Shown: positions 22,664 through 33,712 of the stretch, one piece after another
Layout of the letters: each line of letters starts with the position of its first letter
How positions within the stretch are numbered: the stretch's first letter is position 1
DNA from: Arabidopsis thaliana
Lineage: Eukaryota; Streptophyta; Magnoliopsida; Brassicales; Brassicaceae
Direction of reading: 5' to 3'
NCBI RefSeq assembly: GCF_000001735.4
Contig: NC_003071.7
Coordinates: 693,001-757,000 of the forward strand
Length of the DNA: 64,000 nucleotides
Notes under the pieces: generated by a model
What the model was told of the DNA's origin: nothing
The model's input: the letters and a program-made list of their open reading frames with translations, nothing else
The model's database searches: none
Position numbers and translations under genes: made by a program

Positions 22664-23839
22664 CTAGATGAGTACCCACGCTACGCGTGGATTTATTTTG
22701 AAAATTGTTAAAAAAAATATTTACATTGATTGTTATTTTTGCTAATTTTTGTTTATTCTTTGTTTATTCTTGTATTGTTAATAAAATTAGATCCATAATA
22801 TGTACTTATAATTTTTATGGTTAGATTCATTTGTGACTAATTTATTTATAAAGCTGATTATTTATAAAATTTTAATATTTTCACTTCATGAATACATATA
22901 ACAACAATATCTGATATTCTGATAGAATTATGTATAATTATGTTACTTGTGTGGTTTAAAATTTGCTTAACTCGATTATAAATAAATCAATTCCTTGTTT
23001 TATGTACTTCAACGATATTGTGATAGGTTCATGATTAAAGTTTGGATTGACATCAACTGAATAAGATCTGAAAAATATTCATATGTAAAAATAAGAAGAT
23101 GGCAAAAATTGAATATCATTTAAGTCAACAATTTTAGATTTTCTATCATTGCATATATCAATATTAGAAAAATGATCATGTCTTGGATGATTTGAAAATT
23201 GTCTAACTTGATTACAAATAAACTATTTCTGGTCTTATATATTCTCTTGATATAATAATCAACAACATTGTTATAAGCTCATGATTAAATATATAAAATT
23301 GATATAAACTAAACAAGATTTCAAGCGTATTCATATGAAAAAATAAAAAGAAAGCAAAAATTAAAATATCATTTAAGTCAATACTTTTAGATCTTCTCTC
23401 ATTGCATATATCCATATAAGAGAAATAATCATGTATTAAATTATTTGGTAGGTCTAATGTTTCAAAGGTTTATTATTTGAAAAAATTTGAATGTTAATGT
23501 TATCAAAGACTCAAAATAAAATTACTAAACTAATAAGAGGTTAGGTAGCAAACATCTTCAATGCAAAACATTTTAGTCATTAAAATAGTGATTATTGATA
23601 ATAAAAAATTAGTAAAATAAAAATAATATAATGTAAGTAGTGCTTAATTTATTAACATAATTTTTATTTTTTATTTTTATTTTGAAGAAATCAATTAAAA
23701 TTAGTATTGATGATACATTTAATTTACTTATTAAATTTTATTAAATTTTAATTTAAAAAATATAAAATGACACATGTCATTTCTTGTGTAATGACGTGTC
23801 ATTCATATGGAGAGAGTTGGTCAACTTTTATATATATGA
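22664..23839 (-). mobile_element. Helitron, about 1.18 kb, minus orientation
   Basis: On the minus strand the element begins TCATATATATAAAAGTTGAC after an A. It ends GTACTCATCTAG before a T. A hairpin CCACG-CTACG-CGTGG lies at 22676-22690 just inside the 3' end. The A/T flanks, TC start, 3' hairpin and CTAG end meet the Helitron structural criteria. Its 5' end is closely related to the one at 28905. The element is non-autonomous. Confidence 0.82.
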
Positions 23840-23879
23840 TTTTTCTATTATATATTACATTAAATACTTTTTGAAACAG

Positions 23880-24298
23880 AGTCAAAACTATTACAGTAAA
23901 TATTATAAACTAACGTTAGTTGGATTTAATTATTTTTAATTTCAGCTTAGCTGTATTTTTTGTCAACCAACGTCAACGTGGTAACGTAGCTGTAATATAT
24001 AACAAAAATGACTTCTACATTAATATAACTTAATTCGTAATAATAATGTGAAAATTAGCTAGCATTTAGCGCCCATAGTTTATTTGCTACTATATGAGTC
24101 ATTAAACAATTACGACTAGATCATATCATTCTAAAATAATATCAAACAAATTGCAAACTGGAGTTGTTTAATCCTTGGGAAGCTAAAAGTGAAATCTTAA
24201 CGAGGACAACACCTTTCAGTCTTTATATATACACATATGTAGGGGCAAGAAGGATAACAACATCCCAAAACCCTAAAAAATACTCTAATCGAGCAACC
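23880..24298 (+). promoter_or_regulatory. Proximal DC1 promoter module, copy 1
   Basis: The module carries a TTAGCTGTATTTTTTGTCAACC block and ACAATTACGACTAGATCA (about 24107). A TATA stretch (TTTATATATACACATATG, about 24222-24239) and the leader AAGGATAACAACATCCCAAAACC precede the ATG at 24299. The same arrangement precedes the DC1 genes at 52775, 56936 and 63443, and recurs at 36660-37090 and 44330-44760 without a DC1 gene. Confidence 0.65.
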
Positions 24299-24685
24299 AT
24301 GGACTTCTTCGGAGAATTTCAGAAGAGAGAAATCGAGGGGAAACCATATCTCGTATACTAAAACGTTATAAAGCCACAAATACAAACCCCAAACTCCTCT
24401 GATGAAAAAACCACCATCGATAATCCATTATCAATCCAAAATTTAAACTCCATAGCCATTGATTCCGGCGACAATCTCCCTCTTGCACCTCTTTTCATAT
24501 GCCCTGATTTACGATATCGATTAACAGCGACTGTCGATAATATTACAGTCTCGGGTGAAGATGGGGGTATATTACTTGACCTCTTTTTCAAGCTCAAGAC
24601 TTCCCCTCTCCATGGTGACAGTACGTCATATTATCATGTCGTACTCCCTCTGTTTTGGTGCAACAATAAAGAAGCTGATCCAGAC
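24299..24685 (+). pseudogene. Original N-terminal part of DC1 member 2, broken by a nonsense codon
   Basis: The ancestral ATG (MDFFGEFQKREIEGKPYLVY) is followed by TAA at 24359-24361. The paralogs have CAC or CGC (His/Arg) at this codon, number 21. Translation past the stop stays open and family-like (NVIKPQIQTPNSSDE to LPLFWCNNKEADP) into the ORF that starts at 24686. No ATG occurs in this frame between the stop and 24686. Confidence 0.85.
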
Positions 24686-26227
24686 ATGGATTGCGGTTTT
24701 TGCGAAGGCGATAAGGTCGGTACATGCTATTATTACTGTGTCACGTGTGATGAAAGGTACCACAAAGAATGTGTTGAGTCTCCACTTGAGATCACTTATC
24801 CTTCCCACCCTCAACATTCTCTCCAAATTTACCTTTCTACAAAACCATTTGAGCATTGCATCTTGTGCTCAAGAAAGGCACATAATATTATTTATTATTG
24901 TGATGTCTGTGATATTTACATGCATGTGCTTTGTGCTCAGGCGACAATACCCTTTTTCATAGACCAACCAAAAAGGCATGATCATACACTCACCCTTTTC
25001 CCTAGACAAGCTTCCTTAACCTGCAATGTTTGTGGTTTAGTTAATAAACTTCATCTCACCTACGTCTGCTCCATATGCAATTTTGCAGCCCATAGTGATT
25101 GTATCCATATCCCACAAACCATAAGAATGTCTCGCCACGACCATCGTATCTCTTTCACTTCTTCTCTTCCATTAGGAATATGGTCTTGTGGAGTTTGCCG
25201 CAAAGAGATTGATGGTGATTATGGTGCATATATTTGCAATATTTGTAGCGGCTACGCTGTTCACACAAGATGTGCATTGCGACTCGATATATGGGATGGC
25301 ATTGATCTCGAAGGAGTACCAGAAGAAGATGAAGAAGTTGAGCCATTCGAGAGGATATCAGATGGAATAATACTCCATTTTTCTCATGGTTGTCAATTGA
25401 AACTTACGACCTATGAAGTTAACGGCGAAGAAAAGTTTTGTCAAGCGTGTGTCCTTCCAATCAATGAGAAGAATTTGTATGTATGTGTGGAATGTGGCTT
25501 CATCCTACATGAAACATGTGCAGATGCTCCCCGCAAGAAGTTCCATCCATTGCATCCCCATCCACTTAAACAAAGAGTTGCTACAGCTGACCTTGAACGT
25601 GGATTCTCCTATCTTGCATGTAAGCGCCTAAGTAATAGTTTCAGATATGAGTGTGACAAAGAGGGTTGTGACTGCGTTCTTGATGTAGTATGTGCTTCGG
25701 TTTCTGAGCCGTTTGATTATCAAGGTCATCCACACCCCTTATTTCTAGCTTTAGACCCCAAAGAAAAGCCAATTTGCAACATTTGCAAGTCAACCAAGGT
25801 TCATAAACTATTGAACTGCATTGAAGTCGAGTGCAATTTTGTTATATGTTTTACGTGTGCCACCTTACCATACATGGTAAGGTATAAGCATGATGAACAT
25901 TACCTCACATTTTGTCGTGGAGATGAGGCAGGTGGCTCAGACTGGTGTGAGTTATGCGAAGGAAAATTAGCAATTGGAGGAAAAGAAGGGTTCTATAAGT
26001 GCACTTATTGTTGTACCACGCTTCATATTAATTGCTTGCTTGGTCCAGATCCATATTTGAAGCCTGATCAAACTATCCCAACGGATCAAATTGAGGTGGT
26101 TTTACAACGCAACAATTCTGCATCTCGTCAAATTTGCAGCAAATGCAATATTCGTTGTCCGTATCCAACATTTGCAGTATACACAAAGGAAATGGTTTCT
26201 CATATTAGGTGTGCTCTAACATGTTAA
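24686..26227 (+). CDS. C1 (DC1) domain protein, array member 2 (N-terminally shortened, 513 aa)
   Basis: The frame is open for 513 residues from the first ATG after the upstream nonsense codon (MDCGFCEGDKVGTCYYYC). It retains all Cys/His modules of the family, including HDHTLTLFPRQASLTCNVCG, the FCQACVLPINE module and HDEHYLTFCRGDEAGGSDWC with the terminal CPYP. One module is altered: FSYLACKRLSNSF, against FQCSACMRKSNGF in member 1, so one Cys of a CxxC is lost. The protein may be made from this internal ATG, or the locus may be a pseudogene. The transcript 5' end decides. A proximal promoter module is intact upstream. Confidence 0.82.
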   Translation: MDCGFCEGDKVGTCYYYCVTCDERYHKECVESPLEITYPSHPQHSLQIYLSTKPFEHCILCSRKAHNIIYYCDVCDIYMHVLCAQATIPFFIDQPKRHDHTLTLFPRQASLTCNVCGLVNKLHLTYVCSICNFAAHSDCIHIPQTIRMSRHDHRISFTSSLPLGIWSCGVCRKEIDGDYGAYICNICSGYAVHTRCALRLDIWDGIDLEGVPEEDEEVEPFERISDGIILHFSHGCQLKLTTYEVNGEEKFCQACVLPINEKNLYVCVECGFILHETCADAPRKKFHPLHPHPLKQRVATADLERGFSYLACKRLSNSFRYECDKEGCDCVLDVVCASVSEPFDYQGHPHPLFLALDPKEKPICNICKSTKVHKLLNCIEVECNFVICFTCATLPYMVRYKHDEHYLTFCRGDEAGGSDWCELCEGKLAIGGKEGFYKCTYCCTTLHINCLLGPDPYLKPDQTIPTDQIEVVLQRNNSASRQICSKCNIRCPYPTFAVYTKEMVSHIRCALTC

Positions 26228-27265
26228 CAACCATTGAGAAATCCCTTTTATTTGAAATTTGAATTGTAACTAAGTGTATCTGCACTTTTTTAATATGTAA
26301 TTTGTTTTTTTGCTTCTTGTTTGTTAAACCTTTTCATTGTTTACGTTCCTTTTAATTATATAAAACGTTTACTGTATATAAAATGTCGTAAAATACTTTT
26401 ATAGAGGTGAAAAATATGGATTTTGTGGAGGGAATAACGAGATCATATAGAGACTGTAACTTCGAAAAGACATAATTTTTCCAAATTCGAAACACTTCAT
26501 CTACATACTCAATTCATTAATATGATTAAGTTGACGTCAGATTATATCTTCAAATCAGTTCTCACTAGTTTTTGACATCTCTATCCGCATTCAAGTAATG
26601 ACCAATTTCAAATACCCAAATTCACGTTCTCTTGAGAACACAAACTCTTGCTAACAAAACTGAAAGACTTTGTTCACATACATTGATTATACATATAGAA
26701 AAGATGTAGGTCCAAATCACTTCATACTCTTCTAGACTAACTTTCTCAGACGCATTCTTTCGGGCGTATATTAGCATGCCACCACCAACGACCTCCTAAT
26801 CGCAACTCTAACCGCACCGACTACACTCAGTTGCCTCGTCTCTGGTCTTAGCTCTTTACATTCGGTATTTCTACAACTTGCTTCCACCTGAACATCCACA
26901 AAATATTATCTATGCCGGTTTGTGATGATCGAACGTTTCCAAAACATGAGTGAGCGTAGGAATAGGATACATCTTTAAGATGAATTTTTGTGATGATTTT
27001 TTCTGATGTTGCCTTTGTTTTTTGTTTTTTTTAGAAAAATATTAAATTTATTCAAAGAAAAAAATTTGTTTTACAATATATGCAGCCATTAGTCAACTTG
27101 GTTTAGAGTTTAGATCAAAAGGTAAAAGAGCTCAAAAGCAAAACTAGTGATTTGGCGTTTTGTTGTCTCTCGTTGCGAACCATATTCCTCCGACCACACA
27201 TTGCTTCATATCCATACTTCACTTATCGCATTCACATTCGAGTAATAACCATTTTTTGTTGTGTG
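26228..27265. other. DC1 member 2 3' flank and a GC-richer island
   Basis: The first about 330 bases resemble the other DC1 3' flanks (AGGTGAAAAATATGGA, then GAGATCATATAGAGAC). Positions 26750-26900 are GC-richer, with a 42-codon open frame on the minus strand (26771-26899) that I cannot assign. No other gene is seen. Confidence 0.5.
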
Positions 27266-27269
27266 GCTT

Positions 27270-27900
27270 TTTAATGTTAAAGCCCATTTTCGTTTTCTTT
27301 TTTTCGTCGGATTACAAGTCAAATCAAGTTAATTAACCACAGTAAAAAAATCCGAACGTTGTAAAAATTCGACAACGGCCAGGAAAGTTAGTAAATTTAA
27401 ATTATAAATCGTCACGTTACGTGATTAGAAAGCGCAACGACTAAATATATAACGACTACCAAATTCTCTACGTCTATATAATAAAACAGAACATGAATTA
27501 TAATGTCCTATGGCACATTTTTTTATTAGAGACATTAATTATCCATGTGCAATAAGCAATAAACTGATCCATGTGCCTTATATTAGATTTTTAACAACGA
27601 CTGATAAAGAAGTCAACTTAATCATCCAACCAAGGCCAGCCAAGTCGGTATCGCTACCACTACTTTTCATTATTTCTATATACTATAAAAAAAAATTAAT
27701 CTGGTGGCGTCACGATTAATTGCAACATTTTTGTTTGACTTTTACATTTTCGATTAATCTGGTGGCGTCACGATTAAGGATTGGCCCCATTAGCTAGGTG
27801 GATACTAATTGCTTAGTTCATTCGAAGTCTACCATTTTCCAGTTTCCTTTATATATGTTATTGAACTAATTAAATTTAATTAAATATTCGAGCTTATGAA
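27270..27900 (+). repeat. Distal DC1 upstream module, copy 2
   Basis: This copies the order of 13980-14130 plus 17150-17560: TCCGAACGTTGTAAA, CAAATTCTCTACG, CCATGTGCAATAAGCAATA, AACCAAGGCCAGCCAA and GATTAATCTGGTGGCGTCACG. The last block is locally duplicated (about 27691 and 27755). It precedes array member 3, with 28-29 kb of interrupting DNA in between. Confidence 0.6.
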
Positions 27901-28904
27901 TGAAATTCTTATGAGAAACGATTTTTTTTTAAACTAGAGATTAGAAACGTTTTGGAAACGTATACAAATATATATATATATATATATAACATTAACATAA
28001 AATTAGATTGAAGAAAAAATGGTTTAAACCATACAAATCTAAACTATCAATATTAAATAAGTTAACTAAAACTCTAAAGATAAAGATTAAAAGGTTTAAG
28101 TTCAAATATTTAATTTAGACCAACATTTTTATTCTTATTTTCATTACTTTCATCAAAGATAATTTAAATCTCTCTTCAAATCTGGTTTATCAAAAGAAAT
28201 ATCTTAAAACTGAGAGTCTTCCAAAATTAGTTATATGTATTAATAATTTTAAGATTTCTATTTTTTTTGTTTTTGTAATCCGAAAATTAATTAGGGCTCA
28301 AACGAGCCAAACCTGAGAAATGTTGTTTACAAATTTAATATAAAGCGGTTGGGTACGAACTCATATTTCCAGTTTTAGTTATTAAATTTTTTAAGTCAAT
28401 AAAAAATATTTGTCGTATGTCTATTTTAGAAATATAAGTTTCTATTTTGGAAACTTGAGTTTCTATCGTGTTTCCAAAAATAAATTTTTAAAAAATATGT
28501 TTTCGTGACGATTTTCGTATTTCCGAAAAGTTTCTGTTTCCGAAATGTTTCGAAATATAAAACAGATCTAAGAGCGAATTTTCATGCAACCTAGATATAC
28601 ACTGCCCTTTTAATTTGCTAAGTTGTAAATTTCCTCAACCGATATATGGAACAAAATTAAAATTAGATTTCTGTTATTTTAGGTATAATCTCCGGGTATA
28701 CGTGATGAGTTAGTACTTTTACGCAGTAGTGATATACAACAAAGATCTCTGATACCGAACGTGAAAAGTAAAAGTCCTTTTACATCATCGTTTTATATCT
28801 TGAATTAATATAACACACAATGACTATTTTTTTTTTAGAAACACAAAAAGACTGTTGAGAAAATTAAATAACTAAAGTCTATCAACCATCTTAGCTGTAC
28901 TTAA
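27901..28904. other. AT-rich intergenic DNA
   Basis: A TA microsatellite lies at about 27967-27987. A repeat at about 28277-28362 (CCGAAAATTAATTAGG to GGGTACGAACTC) is shared with the inverted pair at 61476-61580 and 62093-62199. No coding potential is seen. Confidence 0.5.
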
Positions 28905-29440
28905 TCGTATATATGAAAGTTGGCCAACTCTCTTCATATGGATGACACATCATCACACAAGAAAATGACATGTGTCCTTTAACATTAATTAAATTAAAAA
29001 TCAGCAAAATTAATTGAGAGAAAATCAAAAGTTTCATATTCTGTTAAATCGTCCATTAATTCATTTCTTTAACTATTTTTTCAAAATAAAAATAAAATTA
29101 TAAAATTATTTATTTAAATAAATCAATTACTACTTTTATTTTACTTTTATTATTTCTATTTTTTTTTAAATTAATGGTCAATGGTCATCACTCTATAATG
29201 ACTAAATAGTTATTTGTGTTGTAGTTTAGTTGTTTGCTACCTTATATTAGTTTAGTTATTTTACCTTGATTTTTTTATTTTTACGTTATGGTTCATATCT
29301 TATCATATGAAATTCTGTCTTTTCATTTTTGTATCTTTAGGTAAGTTCGTAACATTGACATTCAACATTTTCAAGTAATAGACTTTTGAGACTTTTGGTA
29401 AGTTTATAAATTCACCTTAGTTGTATATCAGGCTACTATA
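28905..29440 (+). mobile_element. Helitron 5' fragment, truncated
   Basis: It begins TCGTATATATGAAAGTTGGC after A28904. This is the same 5' end as the Helitron at 22664-23839, and the two align for about 500 bp (CCAACTCTCTTCATATGGAT, ATGACATGTGTC, TTTGCTACCTTATATTAG). Homology stops near 29440, where DC1 upstream DNA resumes (ACATTAAGATGATTAGTTTG). No 3' hairpin or CTAG end is present. Confidence 0.65.
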
Positions 29441-29454
29441 GTTAATTAATTATG

Positions 29455-30599
29455 TACCACATTAAGATGATTAGTTTGTTTCCGTCTTTATTGTACATTG
29501 TGATTTGTGAAGATAGCATTTAATCATTTAGTTAGCTAGCTAACCCATAAGTTATTTATTTGCCACTGAAGCTATATGCCCCAATTAACAATCACGATTA
29601 GATCATTTCATAAAATTATTACAGAACATGAATTATATATAATGTCCTATGACACATATTTTATTTATTAAAGAACTTAATCATCTATGTGTAACACTAC
29701 CTTTCATTGTTTCAAGTAAAACTTTTGGTGTATATTTTCGTTTTTCTTTGGCAATGTTAATTGAAACATTTGCGATTAATCGGGTGGCGTCACGAAATCC
29801 GATTGTGAACCGGGTAATAGCCGGATAAGACGTTAATTTGGTGACGCTATCACACGTAAAAAGCCAACAAACAGTCGAATTTTAACCGGTCCAACTAGTT
29901 CTACTTGATTAGATCATTTGAAGTCCACCTTTTGCAAGATTTTCTTCGTGTAATTTACTTATCTTTAAATCGAACATATATATATATATATATATATTAT
30001 ATATTTTTGAGTACTAATATATTGCCTTTATAATTTGATAAATATACTTGTATGTAATTAAATCTTCCTCCTCACTATATAAATTCATGACTTTTAAAAC
30101 TGTTTCTGTTTATATATATATATATACTAGGATTTAACCCGTGGTATACCACGGGACAAATATTTTATTTATATATAATAATATTAAATTTTACGGTTTT
30201 AAATTTAGTATTAAAATTATATAATTTTATATTAATATTGTAAATAAAAAAATTGGTGATGATAAAATAATAAATAAGGATTTAACTCGTGTTATATCAA
30301 TCAAATCCGTCCCGCTATACAACTCGTCTCATGATAGTTTTAATATTTTTTTATAAGGATAAATATTAATAAATTGTAGGTATGTAACCTAGCTGTAGGT
30401 ATGTAAAGAGTTAGTTTAATGAATTTGTACGTTAAGATTAGACTATTTATTAAAGAAATTTAAAAACACAAATTGCAAAGAAAGCTGGAAAAATTAAAAC
30501 GTCATCTCTGTGAACGTGTATATATCGGAAAGAAGGAGAAGACCAGTATCAATCCTAAACCAACCAAAAAAAAACACCAAAATCTCCGATTGAGCAGTC
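29455..30599 (+). promoter_or_regulatory. Upstream region of DC1 member 3
   Basis: It contains the uninterrupted site for the 14443 Helitron (about 29545), the ACAATCACGATTAGAT block (about 29588), a GATTAATCGGGTGGCGTCACG block (about 29776), TA microsatellites and a Helitron 3' terminus. The leader at 30520-30599 ends GATTGAGCAGTC-ATG, as in the other copies. Confidence 0.55.
30127..30345 (-). mobile_element. Helitron 3' end, minus orientation (remnant)
   Basis: On the minus strand a perfect 18-bp palindrome CCCGTGGTATACCACGGG (30138-30155) is followed by TTAAATC and CTAG (30127-30130), then T. This is a textbook Helitron 3' terminus. The 5' limit is not clear. DC1 upstream sequence resumes by about 30375. 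Confidence 0.65.
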
Positions 30600-31162
30600 A
30601 TGGACTTATTCGGAGAATTTCATAAGGTGGAAATCAATGGGAAACTATTTCTCGTATACCACAACGTTATAAAACCATTACCAAACATAAACAATCCATT
30701 GATTCCGTCTACGATCTCCCTCCTCAGCCTCTTTTCTTATGCCCTCAACTCCGAACCGAAATATTATCAATTGATATCGATAATGCGAGGGTTGGTGAGA
30801 GGGTATCTAAACAAATTCTTTTCAAGCACAATACTTCCCCTCTCTTTGATGACACTAGTGACGGTCATCATGTACTCCCTCTGTTTTGGTGCAACAACAA
30901 AGAAGTCGATCCAGAAGCAGTAGACGGCGATGAGTGCTATTCTTGCTCTTTCCAATCCATCGGTACAGACTATTATTTCTGTGACAAGTGTGATAAAAGG
31001 TTCCATAAAGAATGCGTCGAGTGTCCACTTGAGATTAGTTATCCTACCCACACCAAACATTCTCTCCAACTCTTCTATTCTAAATATAGATCTGACCTCT
31101 GCATCTACTGTAGAGAAAGAGCAACCTATCTGATTTATTTTTGTGCTCTTTGCGATAGTTAT
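30600..31162 (+). pseudogene. N-terminal part of DC1 member 3, frameshifted
   Basis: The ATG gives MDLFGEFHKVEINGKLFLVYHNVIKPLP in family frame. A 22-bp deletion relative to members 1 and 4 (near 30681-30690) then shifts translation, which ends at 30923 after 107 codons. The family frame downstream of the deletion stays open (PPQPLFLCPQLRTEIL to CALCDSYMHV) without an ATG until 31163. Confidence 0.8.
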
Positions 31163-32485
31163 ATGCATGTCTTTTGTGCTCAGATGAAAATACCTTTTTT
31201 TATAGACCAACCAAAAAGACATGACCATACCCTCACCCTTTTTCCTAGACAAGCTTCCTTAACCTGCAATATTTGTGGTTTGGTAAATAAACTTCATCTC
31301 ACCTACATTTGCCCTATATGCGATTTCGTAGCCCATAGTGATTGTATCTATATCCCACAAACCATAAGAATATCTCGTCACCACCATCGTGTGTCTTTTA
31401 TTTCTTCCCTTCCTTTTGAAGAAAAGTCTTGCGGAGTTTGTCGTCAAATGCTTGACAGTGATTATGGTGCATATATTTGCAAAGGGTGTAGTGGCTTTGT
31501 CGCTCACATAAGATGTGCACTACGTAGTGATATATGGGATGGAAAAGAACTTGAAGGAGTACCAGAAGAAGTAGAAGAAGATGACGTTGAATCCTTCAAG
31601 AGGATAGCTGATGGAGTAATACTCCATTTTTCTCATCGCCATCATCTGTATTTTGAGATAAGTGGAGTTTACAATGGAAACAAGTTTTGTCAAGCTTGTG
31701 CCCTTCCAGTCAATGAAGGGAATTTGTATGTATGTGTGGGATGTGATTTCATCCTACACGAAACATGTGCAGATGCTCCACGTAGAAAGGTCCATCCATT
31801 ACATCCCCATCCCCTTAAACTAATTTTTTATGAAGACAATTGCTTCCACTGCAAAGCTTGTTGGCGTACGAGTACTGCTTTTGGATATAGGTGTATCAAC
31901 CACAATTGCAAGTACATGATAGATATAGTGTGTGCCTCGACTGCTGAGCCGTTTGATTATCAAGGCCATCGACATCCCTTATTCTTATCGTTAGACCCAA
32001 AAGAGAAGCCAATGTGCCACATTTGCAGGTCAACAAAAGATAAGAAGGTACTTAACTGCATTGAATGTGACTTTATTGTATGTTTCGAATGCGCCACCTT
32101 ACCATACATGATAAGGTATAAGCATGATGAACATTACCTCACATTTTGTCATGGAGATGAGGCAAGTGACTCAGATTGGTGTGAATTATGTGAGGGAAAG
32201 TTAGCAATTGGAGGAAAAGAAGGATTCTATGAGTGCAAAGATTGTTGTACGACACTTCATATTAATTGCTTACTTGGCCCAGATCCATATCTTATGGTTG
32301 GTCAAAGGCTCCCAGTTCCTAACGGTGAGATTTTTTTTCGACACAACAATTATACTACTCGGCCTTTTTGCTCGATATGCAATATTCGTTGTCCGTATCC
32401 AACATTTGTTTCATACATAAAGGATATGTTTATATCTTATATTCTATGTTCTAGTAAGCACTTGAAGACGAGATACCATCATTGA
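31163..32485 (+). CDS. C1 (DC1) domain protein, array member 3 (N-terminally shortened, 440 aa)
   Basis: The open frame has 440 residues from an internal ATG (MHVFCAQMKIPFFIDQPKRH). The leader and first two Cys/His modules are therefore outside it, while modules 3 to 8 are intact (LTCNICGLVNKLHLTYICPI, SCGVCRQMLDSDYG, FCQACALPVNEGN, WCELCEGKLAIGG). It ends CSSKHLKTRYHH, eight residues from the paralogous stop. It may be a shortened protein or a pseudogene caused by the upstream frameshift. It is closest to members 1 and 4. Confidence 0.8.
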   Translation: MHVFCAQMKIPFFIDQPKRHDHTLTLFPRQASLTCNICGLVNKLHLTYICPICDFVAHSDCIYIPQTIRISRHHHRVSFISSLPFEEKSCGVCRQMLDSDYGAYICKGCSGFVAHIRCALRSDIWDGKELEGVPEEVEEDDVESFKRIADGVILHFSHRHHLYFEISGVYNGNKFCQACALPVNEGNLYVCVGCDFILHETCADAPRRKVHPLHPHPLKLIFYEDNCFHCKACWRTSTAFGYRCINHNCKYMIDIVCASTAEPFDYQGHRHPLFLSLDPKEKPMCHICRSTKDKKVLNCIECDFIVCFECATLPYMIRYKHDEHYLTFCHGDEASDSDWCELCEGKLAIGGKEGFYECKDCCTTLHINCLLGPDPYLMVGQRLPVPNGEIFFRHNNYTTRPFCSICNIRCPYPTFVSYIKDMFISYILCSSKHLKTRYHH

Positions 32486-33712
32486 GTTATCCCTTTTCTT
32501 TTAAAATTTTAGTTGTCTTTTTACTTTTATTTTGGATGTACACCTGCAACCCTTTATGTAATATATTGTATTTTTGGTTGGATCTTTTTGTTAACCCTGT
32601 TTATGTGTGTTTGGTTTAACAATATATACTTAAAATTTTAACTTATGCTTTAAAACTTCATCTGATTCTTTAAGACTAAATCATTGAATTTTATTAAAAT
32701 ACAGTGAAATTCTTCTATAGGTGAAAAATATAGAACTAGAAAGTAAAAGGTCGAGATTATTATATCTAGGTGTACCTCCAACGCTTTTTCTAATATGTAT
32801 TGTTGGTTCTTTTTGCCAACCTCGTTTGTCTGTGTTTGATGTAATATCTATTATACATTACTAGGCCGAAACCCGCGCCAAGCCGCGAGTTTTTTTTTTA
32901 ATGTAATTTTGTTAAGTTGTATGTAGGTATTGAATGTCATTTGTCATAATATATGTAGAATAAAAAGATTCATTTGAAAGTGATTGTGAACACAATGCAT
33001 TTGTTGAATTTTTTTAGTAATATAGCCTTTATAAGTTTTAGAAGCTAATTTTTTGCTTTACGAACATCTATTTAGAAGAGTCATTAAAAAAACAAAAGTA
33101 AAAAGAGTTAAAAATCACCATGTGCTAATTCTGATGAGGTTAAAGTCATTTTCGATTCTTAAGAATATGTTATACGGAGTTATCATCTTTGATTTTAATG
33201 TTTTTCATATGTTGAAGAACAAAAATGACATCTTAGTTATAACCATTTTTTGCTTGTTTCGTATTACATCAACAATGTCATTTGTAACATTTTTCAGCGT
33301 AAGCTTCTTTTCCAAAACTTCCATATATGTTGGTGATTTATCTTAAACGCTAGTTTTTTTCTCTATTAAAACCATAGCATCAAACCAAACTGAAGAATGA
33401 TAAGATACTAACTAAGTATTATAATAATATTATTAATCCGGAAGATACAAAATTGAAAATATTTTTTTTAGTTTGTCATCTTCTTCTTTTTTATAATTTG
33501 CATATTATTTGGTGATTTGTTTTATGAACCAAATGAATATTTGAGTAGAAAATTTAATTAGTTTCAATAATTAGGAAGGATTTTATTTTATTATTAGTTA
33601 TATTTAAATTTCACATTTTATCATAATAATATAATATTTTGGTATTTTTATACTTTGTATAATTATATATTATTATTTTTTGTTATTTTTCATTTCACCG
33701 TAATATCACCCA

